Part shown: positions 11,859 through 23,484 of the stretch, piece by piece | Layout of the letters: every line of letters starts with the position of its first letter | Position numbering within the stretch: position 1 is the first letter of the stretch | Origin: Diphasiastrum complanatum | Lineage: Eukaryota; Streptophyta; Lycopodiopsida; Lycopodiales; Lycopodiaceae | Reading direction: 5' to 3' | Assembly: GCA_029204225.1 (NCBI GenBank) | Contig: CM055093.1 | Span: 33,243,777-33,307,776, forward strand | Length of the DNA stretch: 64,000 nt | Notes under the pieces: model-generated | The model's input: only the letters and a program-made list of their open reading frames with translations | Databases searched by the model: none | What the model was told of the DNA's origin: nothing | Made by a program: the position numbers and the translations under genes

Positions 11859-12435
11859 CTAGTCAGAAGACACATCGAACATAGAATCATAAAAAGCATA
11901 CAAGAGGTTAACCTCTAGCTCTGAAGAGGGTACAGGTGCGAACTCATCCTCCACTACACCCAATGTGCATACCTGACATATCCGATGCTCTCTCGAAATG
12001 TCTGAATATCTGCATGTCTCGATAGCAAGCTGATGCGAAGAGACTCGTAACTGTCCCAACCTATATCGGAGCCCAAAAGAAAGAGGAAGAGATAGATATA
12101 AAGGTCTAATAGGAAGTCCCAAACTTTCTCTGCGTAAGATATGTGCGCCGATCCCATACCATGTGACAATATCTTTGATACAACTATTGTTTGATAAATG
12201 AATGAGTTCCCTATGGGAGATCTAGCATCGAGAAGCCCCATGACTGAAAGAAAGCCACCACATCACCGTACCAGGAAGATCTAGCCTGCTGTAGAACTAT
12301 AGCTTGAGAAGAAGTAAGCGCTGCCATCATGTATCTGTGAGTATCCATGGTCTCAAGTTGATGTAGGGGGGTAACAATCTGAAACAAAACCTCTACCACC
12401 ATGGGGAGTGAGGTGAACTCCACTAAAAGAATCAC
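11859..12435 (-). pseudogene. Probable LINE-type (non-LTR) retrotransposon 3' end relic
   Basis: On the minus strand, about 12410-11860, pieces in shifting frames read QQARSSWYGDVVAFFQSWGF, RLGQLRVSSHQLAIETCRY and REHRICQVCTLGVVEDEF. The pattern of a basic LR.SSH.L.IE..R, then C..C......EDE is typical of the zinc-knuckle segment after the reverse transcriptase in LINE ORF2 proteins. The expected following HF(L/V)..C is lost. No RT core was recognised, so this is a C-terminal fragment, with more degenerate sequence upstream to about 12864. Distant-family call. Confidence 0.45.
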
Positions 12436-12864
12436 TCCACCTCACCCATGGTACAAAAGTGACAAATCCTATCCCCTTGTGAAATGTTTTGAAATAGACT
12501 CTAATCTGTCCCAAGGTAATTATGAGGCTATGTGATAATCCAGAGTCTAGGCACTGGGGTAGCCTTAGCTCTCCAGTAGCGTCTGACTCCAGGAAATGAG
12601 TATGTTAGAAGTTGAGCTTGACCCACAAAGGCTCTGCCAAATTCGGCTGTATGCACAATATACGAACCTCCCGAGTCCTGATGTACTAATGGGTCCCATC
12701 AAGAAGATGGGACATGGAAATGTTGAATGTCTCCAATAGGCGAGAGGCGTGATAGTACTATGATTGATGATAATCTGGCGTGAGGATGTGAGTGCTAAAT
12801 ATGGATATCTCATCTCCCTGTTGGCACATATGTAAGAGAACACAAGTGATGATGTAAACTCCAT

Positions 12865-13889
12865 CTATGTCCCATTGCAAATGTGGTAGGGTGCACTATA
12901 TTATATAGATTTTAGCCTCATTTTATCCTAACCTGATATACCTTAATACAAGGAGAATTAGGCAATCCACATACTCAGATGCCGATCACTTCTTAATTTC
13001 CCGCACAGACCATGTTCATGACATGATATTGAATCTGCAGATGAGTTGGGCAGTGTTTGAAAGTACAGAGGTGCTCATTTTGATTAGCTAGATCACCTAT
13101 GTTTGTTCACATGCATATATCGAGTGTTAAGGTAAGTTATCTTTTGTGTTCTTGGGAGAAGGTCTTACGTTTCCACTAGATGATACGTACAGATTTACTT
13201 TGTTCTATACTGTTGTTAGTATGTAAATTGGAAATGCTCTTATGTTTCCAGTAGATGTTACATACTTGCATTTATTTCATCTTATGCTATTGTTGGTGTA
13301 AAAGACTTAAGTAAACCTTCCCCCCCCATACCCCTTTCTTGCAGAAAAAAGTAACGAGAGACACTTGTGATAAAAGGGAAGCAGAAGGTTTCTGATTTAA
13401 GATCTAGCTGTATTTCATGCAAAATGTTGGGGAAAAAATTCCAACATTCTGAAAGGAGTCGGAGGCTAAAAGTTTCAACCTATTGGAAACTTTCATCAAA
13501 ATGATTGGCTATTATCAGTGCATGAGTACTTGGGTAGTTTCTTGTTGGAATCTTGTTGTGTAAATTTACCTTAATGACCTCAAATTGCATCTTCATTGGT
13601 AGTCTAATATGGAAGTTGTCATTATTAAAATGCCGAGCTTGGTAGCATTCTCGTTTATGTTGCTAGATAGATGTTCACTAAAAGTGGGTCAATGTGATCT
13701 GGAAAAGTGATTGTTTAAATAGCAGGATCAGCTTTTTCATGCAGTTATTTAAACATCTTAGTTGATACAGTGGCAATGGCGAGAATGACTGTGGTTCAAT
13801 GCAGGCAACATTTTTATTCTTCATGAGCTATATTGACAACTGAAACCTTTAGTCACACTTAAAACAAATCTGATTCTGGGTTTTGACAG
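12865..13889. other. No gene seen; flank or intron upstream of the HEN1 exons
   Basis: AT-rich, no coding exon recognised on either strand. It ends in a 3' splice site (TTTTGACAG at 13881-13889) feeding the first visible HEN1 exon, so at least its right part should be intron if the gene is complete. Confidence 0.5.
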
Positions 13890-16800
13890 GTGGTTGTTGG
13901 GAAGGTTTCCAGGAGGAAACTATAAACTTTCTAGAGATGCCCTATTGACAGCGGAATTGCCCACGACTTACACATCAAAAACACAATGGCGTGGACTATT
14001 GCCTCGGCCCCTACTATTTGATTTTTGTCACCAATATCATCTTCCAGATCCTGTGTTCTTCTTGTTTCATTGTGAAGAGAGAGAAAGCATCTCTTTTCAT
14101 GCCTCAGAAAAGTGTAATGGAATGCAAGTTGATGATGACCAAGAGGTTCAGTTAAGTGTGCAAGAGTATGGAAAAAAGTTCTCTGAGGACTTCTGTGTCC
14201 AATATGAGAATGGGAAACAGCAGAGGCCTGGCACAGACATTCAGGGCCCTTATAAATGTAAGGTGAAAATCATTCTGGAAGACTATAGGGTTGTTGAGTT
14301 TGAATCTGAGCGAATTTTTAGAAACCGAAATGATGCAATCCAAAGTGCCGCCTTGAAGACTTTGCTTTCTCTAGATAGGAACTGTGATAATTCTCTATTT
14401 CTCAGCAAGGATCAAGAAAACTATGACCAGTTCTCATCAGGTGGAGTCCTCATTGATAATGCAACAGGAGCAGATGGCAGAGAATTGAAACCGAGTTCCA
14501 GAAGCCTCTCAGATCCTTTGAAGATGGATCAGAGAACAAACAAGGATGAGGAGATTGTAGACTCTATGGTAGAAAATGGAGGAGACCATTCCTTAGTTTC
14601 TTCAGATATTACTGCGAAAAACAACCCATCAGTGCCAGGGACCAGCGAGATTTCACAACCTTATAATTTTGAAATCATCTCTGCTAATGATAATGTTGGT
14701 AAAAGACCCCTTGCAGGATCAATGGTTTGTGTTGAATATAAGGCCCGCCTTGTTGCACCAGGTCTAGACCAAATAATTGATGCCAATCAAAATTTTGAGT
14801 TTGAACTTGGCAGTGGTGCTGTGATAGGTGTAATGGACATTTGTGTGGCTAATCTGTGCGAGGGTCAAACTGCCCGATTTCATGCACCTCTGCCACCCAA
14901 AAGTTTGTTACATGCAGCTCAGGCAATCAAGTTTGACAAAAATGATGACCTTCAATATGGTAAGGGCTGCACTGCTGCTATCCTTTTTATGCCAAAGAAG
15001 GTCCTGATGGATCTGTTGGGTATCCATGGATTCCAGTGAACTGTTTTTCTTAGTTTGAACAGATTCTCCTGACTTAAATAAGTTTAAGTGCTACCTTTCA
15101 ATCATAAAGTTCCTGCATTTGCAGGATTCACTTGCAGTGTAGTAGTTTATTTCAAAAAATTGGATAGATAAGCCCCAAAACTTCAAGGTCCTGAATTTTG
15201 ACTTCTGGATTGTATGGCATGTACTATCTTTTAAGGAGAGCTGACTGTGGAGTATACTGTCACGTTACTGAAAGTTTTGGAGCCTCCTGAAGAGAGAATG
15301 GAATCAGCTTTGTTTTCGCCACCTCTTTCAAAACAACGTGTAGACTTTGCTTTGCAGCTCATTGAAAAGATCAAACCAGTTTCCTTGGTATTAGCTATCT
15401 GTGAACATCATTTTGTAGTATGTGCATTGATATTTTCATGAGTATTTAGCATGCAGTCCAGTGGCTCATGGTAGTTCTATGTTGGACGAGCAGGTGGATT
15501 TGGGATGTGGATCTGGGAGCTTATTAGAAGCCATAGTTGAGCAGTCTACAGACCTGGTACATGTAGCTGGTGTTGATATTTCACAGAGAAGTATCATCAG
15601 AGCAGCAAAGGTAGCAATGTCTTCTCTTTCCTCCTGATATTATTTATAAAATATTTTATTTCATGGGCTTACCCACACACCAGTTATCATATTATAATGC
15701 ACTTAACTATGTTAACTATGTTAAAAGGTGGCTACAGTTTTGTCAAATTACATAGATAGCGTGTTAGAAATACTTGAGGTACTGTGTTTTCATGATATAT
15801 CTGAAGTACTAGTTGCTTAGAAAACACAACACAGAATCACTTAGAAAGACTCCACTACACATTAGCTATAGAAGGTCTGCTATATTTTATTTCATGGGCT
15901 TACCCACACACCAGTTATCGTATTATAATGCACTTAACTATGTTAACTATGTTAAAAGGTGGCTACAGTTTTGTCAAATTACATAGATAGCGTGTTAGAA
16001 ATACTTGAGGTACTGTGTTTTCATGATATATCTGAAGTACTAGTTGCTTAGAAAACACAACACAGAATCACTTAGAAAGACTCCACTACACATTAGCTAT
16101 AGAAGGTCTGCTATAAATGCTTACTTTGATATCATCTGAATAAGATAGATACTGCAAGATTTGTGCTTTGAATCTGTTATTTCGCAGGCTCTTCAAACTA
16201 AGCTAGGCAAGCAGCACTTTCATCCTCCTCGAAGCTGCAATTCATCAAATTCTGTTGCTCTTTATGTGGGATCTATTGCTGAATCGGATTCACGACTCGC
16301 TAACTTTGACATAGCGACGTGCATTGAGGTTGGTATAATAAGGTCGGAAGCTCCTTATTGAGTTGATGTTTTCAAATTGCAATTTGATTTTTACAACGGA
16401 ATTTGTCATTCACACCACCCAAATTTCAGGTTGTTGAGCACATGGATTCAGAACCATTATCAAAGATTGGAGAAAGCATATTGGGGGGCTTGTCACCTAA
16501 GGTATTGATGCTTTCGACACCCAATATAGAATACAATCCCATCTTGCAGCACCTTGTCAGGCATGCTGAAACCCCAGAGACAGCATCAGAAACCATAAAT
16601 AAACATATTGATGGCGAGTCTATAAGAGATGTGGAGGAAGTAGAAAAGCACGAATCAGTGATCAAATTGAGAAATGATGATCATCGTTTTGAGTGGACGA
16701 GAGCAGAGTTCCGTGATTGGGCACTTAGACTTGCTTCAGAATATGGATATGCAGTTGAGTTTAGTGGTGTTGGTGGTTCTGGGGATGAAGATGGACCTGG

Positions 16801-16978
16801 CTTTGCATCACAAATTGCGATTTTTACCAGAATGGACTTGTCACATCCTTATATTGGCAATCAAACACAAAATGAGACTCCAAAAGAGATCATTTCAGGG
16901 TTTTCACCAGTGTCAAGACCATACATGGAGTTGTGGAAATGGAGTTCTGCAGCATTGCATGTTAACATGCAACCATAG
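13890..16978 (+). CDS. HEN1: HEN1 homologue, small-RNA 2'-O-methyltransferase (five 3' exons)
   Basis: HEN1 methylates the 2'-OH of the 3' terminal nucleotide of plant miRNA and siRNA duplexes, protecting them from uridylation and decay. Exons: 13890-15019, 15236-15387, 15494-15610, 16188-16328, 16430-16978. All junctions are GT/AG and in phase, giving about 695 residues. Exon 1 holds the LGRFPGGNYKLSRDALL segment, a dsRNA-binding-like region (YKCKVKIILEDYRVVEFESE, ending NDAIQSAALKTLLSL) and the FKBP-like domain. Exon 2 has LEPPEERMESALFSPPLSKQ. Exon 3 is the SAM-binding motif VDLGCGSGSLL with GVDIS. Exons 4 and 5 together make IEVVEHM, the Mg-binding E..EH site, and exon 5 has DHRFEWTRAEFRDWA with the catalytic His and VEFSGVGGSGDEDGPGFASQ. 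The N-terminal dsRBD and La-like exons (about 250 residues in Arabidopsis) were not found; they may be across long introns or lost. Confidence 0.93.
15650..16114. repeat. 231-bp tandem duplication inside a HEN1 intron
   Basis: The sequence from about 15650 repeats at about 15881 with a period of 231 bp (compare TCATGGGCTTACCC at 15661 and 15892). By eye the copies differ at one site (TTATCATATT versus TTATCGTATT). Both lie in the intron between the SAM-motif exon and the next exon. A recent event. Confidence 0.95.
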
Positions 16979-17221
16979 GAGCATATCTATGGAGGAGTTA
17001 ATCTCTCCTATCAATTCTTTTGAAATAAATCAACATCTCCAATCAAATGCAAGTATCATTCAGAGCAGAGTATCCCAAGAAGCTAGTATAGATTTTTGTT
17101 AAAAAATAGCTATAAAAAGTGCAAACGAATCAATCATCTGTGCACTTTGATAAAAATGGGCAAGCATAATTAACTGGAAACAATTTTGTAAGCAGGTGCA
17201 CTGACAGTCGACTGAGCAGCA

Positions 17222-17397
17222 GATAAATTTATTTTTAGAGCTCCAAAGGTCAATGCACTATTGAATGTACAAGCATGTTTCATGTGGTAAGAGAGGTGAA
17301 TTAGTGGTTGATAAATTTATTTTTAGAGCTCAAAAGGTCAATGCACTATTGAATGTACAAGCATGTTTCATGTGGTAAGAGAGGTGAATTAGTGGTT
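17222..17397. repeat. 88-bp tandem duplication
   Basis: Units 17222-17309 and 17310-17397, both starting GATAAATTTATTTTTAGAGCT, are nearly identical; one C/A difference was seen. Confidence 0.95.
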
Positions 17398-18132
17398 GTC
17401 GCTGGTTGTTTTGTGACCAGAAAAGAAGCCTGACACTCAGGCATTTACCTGGCATGAAAAGTGCAGGCAGAATTGTTGTTGATGACATTGTACATGCCAT
17501 CTATGGGTTGTTTTACATTGAAAAGTTATGGGCTTTATGAGCATAATGCTCTTCATGTTCCAATGCTCATAGACTTTATGAGCAAATGTCTTTTATGCTC
17601 CAAAAGCCATTATGCATTGTTGTAAACAAAGCAGGATGACAATTATTCCATGTCACAACCTACAAAATGAACTAAAAGATCTTGGCCAGGTTTTTATGCA
17701 GATTAATAGCCACGCGGAATCCATTTGGGCTTTGGAGCATAAAGGCCATTATGCATGGGCTTGTCTTTGTAAACAAAGCAGTACTGTTTATTCTATATGA
17801 CAACCTAAAAAATATGCTAATTAACAGCCCAAGCTCAATCCATTTGGACCAACCTTTAATGACGCTGGGCTATCCAAGTGGTTCTTGTTTCGTTGCATTT
17901 CAATGGCACCTGAAAAAAATACTTCCGCCAACCCTCTGTCAAAATGTTCACGTGGACAGCCATTAAGTGATTGACATGTAGCTTGTGGACGTTCCAATCA
18001 AAGATTAAGTGCTTTGTCGCAATCGCTAAATGACAAACCGGCTGTCCACATCAACCGTCTAACAAAGGTATTGAACTTTCTAAGAAAGGTTTTGAACCTT
18101 ATCCCGCCCTCACTAAGACCTTACCTTGGAAA

Positions 18133-18156
18133 CCCCCCCCCCCCCCCCCCCCCCCC
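18133..18156. repeat. Poly-C tract, 24 nt
   Basis: Uninterrupted run of C. The true length may be uncertain because such runs are hard to sequence. Confidence 0.9.
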
Positions 18157-18268
18157 TGCCCCACTTGCCTCCAAAATGAAAAAAGATGACTAGGAAACAG
18201 AACTTGCCTCCAAACGGGAATAGATTATATGAAAAGTATTCTGGCCAAATCATCATATAGTAAAAACT

Positions 18269-18274
<6 letters not shown>

Positions 18275-18322
<48 letters not shown>
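18275..18322. repeat. (GA)n microsatellite
   Basis: Uninterrupted GA run of about 47 bp at the edge of a copia relic. Confidence 0.97.
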
Positions 18323-18324
<2 letters not shown>

Positions 18325-18344
18325 ACAAAGCAAAGCTCATGACA

Positions 18345-19075
18345 TTCATAGGCTATGCCACCAACTATTCTCCATAGTTGAATGGAGTGGTTGAACATAA
18401 AAATTGTACACTTGTGGAATACACAGATTCTAGTAAAACTTTGCAAGAAGCTAGTTTCTACTAGTTTTAAATCTATCTCTGTTGAATACTCTTCGAATCA
18501 TAAGGCTTATAGGATTTACATCTAGTGACTAAGAAGATTACAGTAAGTAGAGATGTTACATTTCTCGAAAATCAGTTTGTCGATTTCAAGGGCAAGGAGA
18601 AAGTTACAAATGTCGAATCCATACTTGATATCATATCAAGTTTGAATCTCAACTCTACTTTAATTAATGATTTAGAAGTAGATGACTCGACATAGCACAA
18701 TAGTAGTAGTCGAATACGCCAATTCTTCAAAGATCAAATCTACATAGAGTTCTTTCAGATAGATTTATTGACAATGCCAGCCACTTGTTATTTTGTTGAG
18801 GAGTTAGTCAATTATTTTGAGCAATCTATTTTAGATGCAGATAAGTGGAGATTAGCAATGGACAAAGAATATTAATCTCTCATTAAGAACCAGACATGGA
18901 TTGTTACAGACCTAATGGTCTTTAAGGTTTCATAGATGCAGACTGGGCTGGAGATGTTGACAAGAGAAAGTCGACATCATGCATTAGGTTATGTCTGTGT
19001 GTTTAACAAGGGTCTTGTCTCTTGGAATAGCAAGAAGCAGAATTTGATTGCATTATTTTTCAACAACCTCGCCAT
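18345..19075 (+). pseudogene. Ty1/copia pol remnant 3, RT mostly deleted
   Basis: Fragments in order: integrase end (NYSP near 18363), the post-integrase phrase TKKITVSRDVTFLENQFVDF (about 18530), the RT start DADKWRLAMDKEY and LIKNQTWIV (about 18838-18905), and then directly the RNase H phrase DADWAGDVDKRKST (about 18938) and SWNSKKQNLIAL. The whole RT palm and thumb between NQTW and DADW is missing. Several stops and frameshifts. No intact protein. Confidence 0.82.
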
Positions 19076-19079
19076 TTTA

Positions 19080-19425
19080 GACTAGGCCAGAAATGTAATT
19101 AATAACCTTGTGAGGGCGCAGATGCTCTAAATAGAACATATGGAGCTAGTGCATGGTGATTGACGACCTTTAGTACATGTAGACTAGATTAAAAAAAAAT
19201 GGGTTTGATTTGGCATCCTATATGAAATATTCTTAGGCTCTTGGAGTCTATGTATATATGACTCACTCATTTTCATGACTTGTTTTTTAGTTCTAATTGT
19301 CAGGATTCTCTCCTCTCGTGTAATCAATCATCGTGGCTCGAGGGTGAAGCTGATTGGGGTTTGACTCTTAGTTTCTAGTTGGTTGAGTGGTTTGGCTCTA
19401 CAATCATCCTTTTGGTGCATACAAC
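19080..19425 (+). repeat. Degenerate copy of LTR family A
   Basis: It shares scattered blocks with the LTR at 27094-27575, for example GGTTGAGTGGTTTGGCTCTACAATC against the GGTTGGGCAGTTTGGCTCC part, and CTCTAAATAGAACATATGGAG against the ACTCTAATTGAGACATATGGAG part. Diverged and without clear ends. Confidence 0.6.
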
Positions 19426-19484
19426 AAGATCTAGAAGATCTTCACTTGGTGATCACTACACTTACGTTGCTTTGGTTCTCGAAA

Positions 19485-19740
19485 AAATTATCTTTGGTTT
19501 TCGAAAAAATCATCGAGTTGTCGAATGCCCCCACAAAGGCACTTACATTCCAATTTGTAGGGAATGTGTCTATAGACACACCTACAAAGACTATTCTCTC
19601 TGTCCAAACCTACCAAGAAGCGAGCCATGCGTGAATGCCCAATCAATGTAGCTACCATGGCAATGGAAACTATATCCAAGCCTTCAAATCATGTGGCTCT
19701 CCTCTTTATTCAAACAAGGGCCCAACATTGAAATGAATAG
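19485..19740 (+). pseudogene. Gypsy gag C-terminal relic (zinc-knuckle region)
   Basis: The frame reads NHRVVECPHKGTYIPICREC then TYKDYSLCPN and, after a frameshift, ends FIQTRAQ. This lines up with the gag C-terminus of the minus-strand gypsy element at 41119-41883 (SHRVAKCPNKEKFVPFCRDC, CYKDCPTRPK, VVTRAQK). It is therefore a remnant of a related Tat/Athila-like element in the opposite orientation. The relatedness is seen directly by comparing the two stretches; the lineage is inferred from the other element. Confidence 0.75.
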
Positions 19741-20355
19741 TCGATAACAAAATGTGTATTAAACCACAAGCACTCGCAATTGCATATAGTTAGCAAATAC
19801 TTCAGAACCATGGAGCCAAGAGAATACCCAATCCCAAGCAGGAAAAACACCGGTACGCCAAGGTATGGGCATGGATCTAGGGAGAACAAGCCAAGACACC
19901 TATAGATGACCTTGACCATCCAACCTCTCACAAAAGGCAATACATACATCTATGGAATCACCTTTGAATTTTGAGGACATTGCCTCTCAATGACTCAATG
20001 AAGTTCTGTTTTCATAACTAGTGCTTGAAGAAACAGGGACCGAAGCTATAACTACACTATTGTCCAACTAGTTATTCTTGGGACTCTGATATGCTACAAA
20101 GTTCTCAAGCCATACATCGAGCCTTGGCTAACTATCTCAAAAACAAAATGTCTCAAAAAAGATTTCACTCGAAGAGGACCATATTGACTCTCAATCCATG
20201 GGAGTGTTGGAAACAGTAAACTTATGCAACCATTCTCTAGTGTTCCTCAAAGACGAAGCGAAGGCCGAAGGAAAGGTGTTTGTTCCTACAATGAAGTGTT
20301 ACAAGCTACATTTCATATTTAATTCAGCTTGTGAATGGGCTTGTTGTACATGTGA
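19741..20355. other. Unassigned sequence between gypsy relics
   Basis: No domain recognised. It probably belongs to the decayed gypsy element that starts with the gag relic on its left, since its spacing corresponds to the region between gag and RT. Confidence 0.35.
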
Positions 20356-20898
20356 ATGGGCCCAAAAGGTAACATTTGCCAGCACCACGTCAAGGTGCTT
20401 CAAATGTTGATAGGAGTGGGAAAAGGCCAAATTGTGCAACACATTGGTACCCGTTGGGGAACTCAACATGGTGGCTACGAGCCATTACTTGATTCACAAC
20501 CTAGAGATGTTCAAATTGCTGACAATAATATAGTTCACAACTTTGACCTAAATGAAAATCCTTTTTCTATAAAGTCTGAAACGACATGTGATGAAAGGGA
20601 AAGGGTAGAAAATTATTTGAGCTCAAAAGTACTTGAAGCCAAGAATATCGTGGAAGAGATTAGTGGAATGGTTTCATGCACTCAAGGCACATTTCTACTA
20701 GACAACATTGTGTCACAACTTCGGCATGTCCGAGGCATATGTCAAAGTGGTGTACTTAGTTCCAGAGATGATGAGGATGTAGATTGCTTGGAGCCACTCC
20801 AACAAGTAAATGATGGGTTTGGTAAGCCCTTAGTAGAAGTAATTCTCGGTGGGAAAAGAAAGAAGACAACACATTCCCAGTTAGATGGTCAGCTTTAA
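20356..20898 (+). CDS. Unrecognised 180-residue open reading frame
   Basis: The longest uninterrupted frame between HEN1 and the ERF gene. It reads MGPKGNICQHHVKVLQML..., with a Gly/Gln-rich start (GVGKGQIVQHIGTRWGTQHG), the phrase FDLNENPF, an acidic middle and a basic end VEVILGGKRKKTTHSQ. No cysteine cluster, transmembrane segment or catalytic signature stands out. It lies between a gypsy gag relic and a gypsy RT relic on the same strand, so it may be the less conserved protease-linker part of that element (a G-G.G.G phrase is common there). It could equally be an exon of an unknown gene. No function is claimed. Confidence 0.35.
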   Translation: MGPKGNICQHHVKVLQMLIGVGKGQIVQHIGTRWGTQHGGYEPLLDSQPRDVQIADNNIVHNFDLNENPFSIKSETTCDERERVENYLSSKVLEAKNIVEEISGMVSCTQGTFLLDNIVSQLRHVRGICQSGVLSSRDDEDVDCLEPLQQVNDGFGKPLVEVILGGKRKKTTHSQLDGQL

Positions 20899-22080
20899 TC
20901 TTGGAGGGAACCACGTGCACGTGTTGTTAAAACAAAACACGATGAATCTTCTTTGCATGTCTCTTTTGCAAAGAAGTGACTCCAAAATAAATTGTGTCAT
21001 CATTGCTTTTGCAAAACATCTACTTTGACATAGAGTATACGCATACTTATTGATGCAACTTCATTAAAGTCAAAGTGAAACATGTTTCTATCATCTTGAA
21101 TGTGTTACTAGTCTCATTGGCATTGCAAGTGCCAAACAATTTGGAATAGAGTACACTGCACATAAACTTTTCTCAAGAGATATCCAATCATTCTTCTCAC
21201 ACTCTTTGATGGAGAAAATAACGTGCCAAGGAGCCTGATTTTCTGTTTCAATCATCTCTCTTGAATCAACCTCTTGGGTGACTCTATTTTTTGGTCCAAT
21301 ATAAGATGGTTGCTTCTCTGATCATGTGTTTGATCCGAAGCCTTTGACTGATCTATAGTGTCCATTTCTGAGGCTACGGTGGCAGAAGTTCTTTGAAAAA
21401 CAGGATGGGCAGAACGGAAGTGGTGTTGCTGTTTATCGAGATGGGCAGGTTCAATATTTGGATCGAGGGCCATCTATTTCCAGCGCCTAAAATGTTGGGA
21501 GCAACTCGATATAGTTGTTGGAGTACTAGTCTTTGGCTGAGGAAAAGAGCTGACTATAGTCGATGAATATCATGAAGTATCCCAATCTCAGTGAGCACCC
21601 TTACCATCTACAAAATGGGAGGAGATCTCCAATACTGAAGAGAGTTGGGACCTGTCATTAGATGAGACATGAGATGAAGCTAGGGAAGTTTTAGGTTCGG
21701 AACGGAATACCCCTGAGGAATAACCACCTAAGGTAAGTGATACTGATATCTACATTATCAACATAGGATTCTATAAGAATTAAAGTAGGTGCATGACACT
21801 GAGAAAGAAGCCTATAGGATGTTGTGTTGGAAATATCGACACATCTTTGCTTGGGATTATATTGACTTGAAAAAGATATCCCACATTTAGTATCACACTC
21901 TAAAACTTTGAAAGGAGGAAGTAAACCTGTACGGCAAAAATAGAGATGATTGTCCTATCGCCTAAGAGTAGGGGTATTTACTGAATTGGAGAGATTGAAG
22001 GTGAAAAGTCTAATATTCCCAATTGAGAATATTGAGTGGTGCTTTTCCATAGTTTCAAGACCAAAGAAAATATCCACCTA
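20899..22080. other. Unassigned interval between gag-side and RT-side gypsy relics
   Basis: No convincing coding segment. Position suggests degenerate internal sequence of the same gypsy element. Confidence 0.35.
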
Positions 22081-22520
22081 GATTAGAGTTTTTGTTGACT
22101 TTAAGAAGATGAACAAACGAACCCAAAAGTATTATTACCTGCTCTTATTTATAGATCAGGTTCTAGAAGAATTAGCTGGTAAAGAAGCATATTCTTTTAT
22201 GGATTGCTTCATTGGGTATAATCAGATAGCCATTGTCGAGGAGGACAAGCTAAAAACTACATTTGGGACTTTTGTCTACCATGTTATGCCATTCGGACTG
22301 ACTGATGCCCCTGTCACTTAACAACGTTTTATGAATAGACATTTTGAAGATATATTGAATGATCAGCTTAAAATATTCATCAATTACATGTGTGGAGCTT
22401 TGCTAATTAAAGAACACTTAACAGTGCTGAAAAATTATTTTTAGAAGTATGCAACGTCCTGTGTAGTTCTGAATGCGAACAAGTGCCTGTTTGGAATCCC
22501 CTATGGTGTTGTTAGGACAT
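22081..22520 (+). pseudogene. Ty3/gypsy reverse transcriptase relic
   Basis: The frame reads DFKKMNKRTQKYYYLLLFIDQ, ELAGKEAYSFMDCFIGYNQI, EEDKLKTTFGTF and HVMPFGLTDAPVT, the fingers/palm signature of gypsy RT (a DLNKATPKD.Y.LP.ID..L....G...FS.LDG.SGY.QI type of pattern). A TAA follows APVT. The catalytic YxDD region downstream reads NYMCG instead, so the active site is destroyed. Tat/Athila-like by the 'ID.VL.ELAGK..YSFMDGFSGYNQI' style and by the downstream RNase H. Confidence 0.87.
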
Positions 22521-23133
22521 GATTAGCCGATATGGAAAGGCTACTGATCCAGAGAAACTTGTCATGCTACTGGCTATAATGTCACCCACCATAGTAACCC
22601 ATCTATGATCCTTCCTAGGCTCCTCTAGATATTACAGAAGGTACATTATGGCCTGTGCCTCACAAAAGGAAGTATGGCAAAAAAGGCCGAAGAAAGAGTG
22701 AATGCACCTAAATTTTGGTATGTGTAACCATAATGCCAGGGACTAAAGCAATGCTCAGAGAAATGGAAAAGAATATCACAGTGTGTTACTCATTCTTTTT
22801 GAACGGTACTTCTCTGTATTACTCCCAAGGATCCACCCCCCTTGGGTTGGGCATAGGAACTGTCATCAAAGGTTGGTTGCGGCTTGCCCGAGAGGGCTTG
22901 GCTTGGCAAGAGCTTCTCTAGACCTGCCGTCGGGTGCCCCTAAAGCCTGTATCATACTTTGTTGGTGGGGGGAGGGAGAGGTTATTTTCATAGCCTCGCG
23001 GGTGCTTTCTTGGCTATGTGAGGAAAGTGTCTTGGAGCACTGAACTTATTCTTTGACCAGGTTGTTAAGAAAAGATAATGAATGGAACTGGTCTGAAGAA
23101 TGTGAGCAAGATTAGGAGAAGTACTAAGAAACC

Positions 23134-23484
23134 TTGAGGGAACATAACACTAGCAATACAATTGAATACAAAACCCTCATTTTGGGATTACAAATGACAC
23201 TTAAAACACGAGAAGATATTCAACACCTAAAAATCATTGGAGATTCAGAATTACTTATCCGAGGAATGACCGGAGAATACCAAATCATGGACAAGATATT
23301 AAGGGCTTATGCTATGATAATACGAGATCTGATACAACAACTCTATATTGTAGAATGGATGCATGTTCCTAGAGCTGAAAATTTTCGAGCAAACCAGCTA
23401 GCAAATATAGCATACTATCATGATCACTATTTTAGATGTGCCCCAATCCTAGTCAACAATAAAAATATTGCATCGGGCACATAA
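23134..23484 (+). pseudogene. RNase H-like domain of a Tat-type gypsy element
   Basis: Reads TSNTIEYKTLILGLQMTLKT, then IIGDSELLIRGMTGEYQIMD, RAYAMIIRDLIQQL and WMHVPRAENFRANQLANIA. The arrangement E-Y.ALI.GL...GDS.L....G......L..Y......L......HVPR..N..AD.LA is that of the second, archaeal-type RNase H carried by plant Tat-lineage gypsy elements. The final catalytic Asp (usually in AD.LA) reads Asn (RANQLANIA). It lies about 0.8 kb after the RT relic on the same strand, as expected for one element. Confidence 0.78.

Larger units (their letters stand above)
16979..18240. other. HEN1 3' flank with short tandem duplications, no second gene seen
   Basis: After the TAG at 16976 there is non-coding sequence with an 88-bp tandem duplication (separate entry), repeated 'TTTATGAGCA/ATGCTC' phrases around 17520-17600, and two diverged copies of a TGTAAACAAAGCAG-containing stretch at about 17618-17660 and 17765-17815. 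No protein family was recognised. Confidence 0.55.

Noticed and set aside
20198-20410. 70-codon frame with several Cys residues (ACCTCEWAQ)
   Set aside because: Overlaps the longer 180-codon frame in another phase and has no recognisable knuckle spacing.
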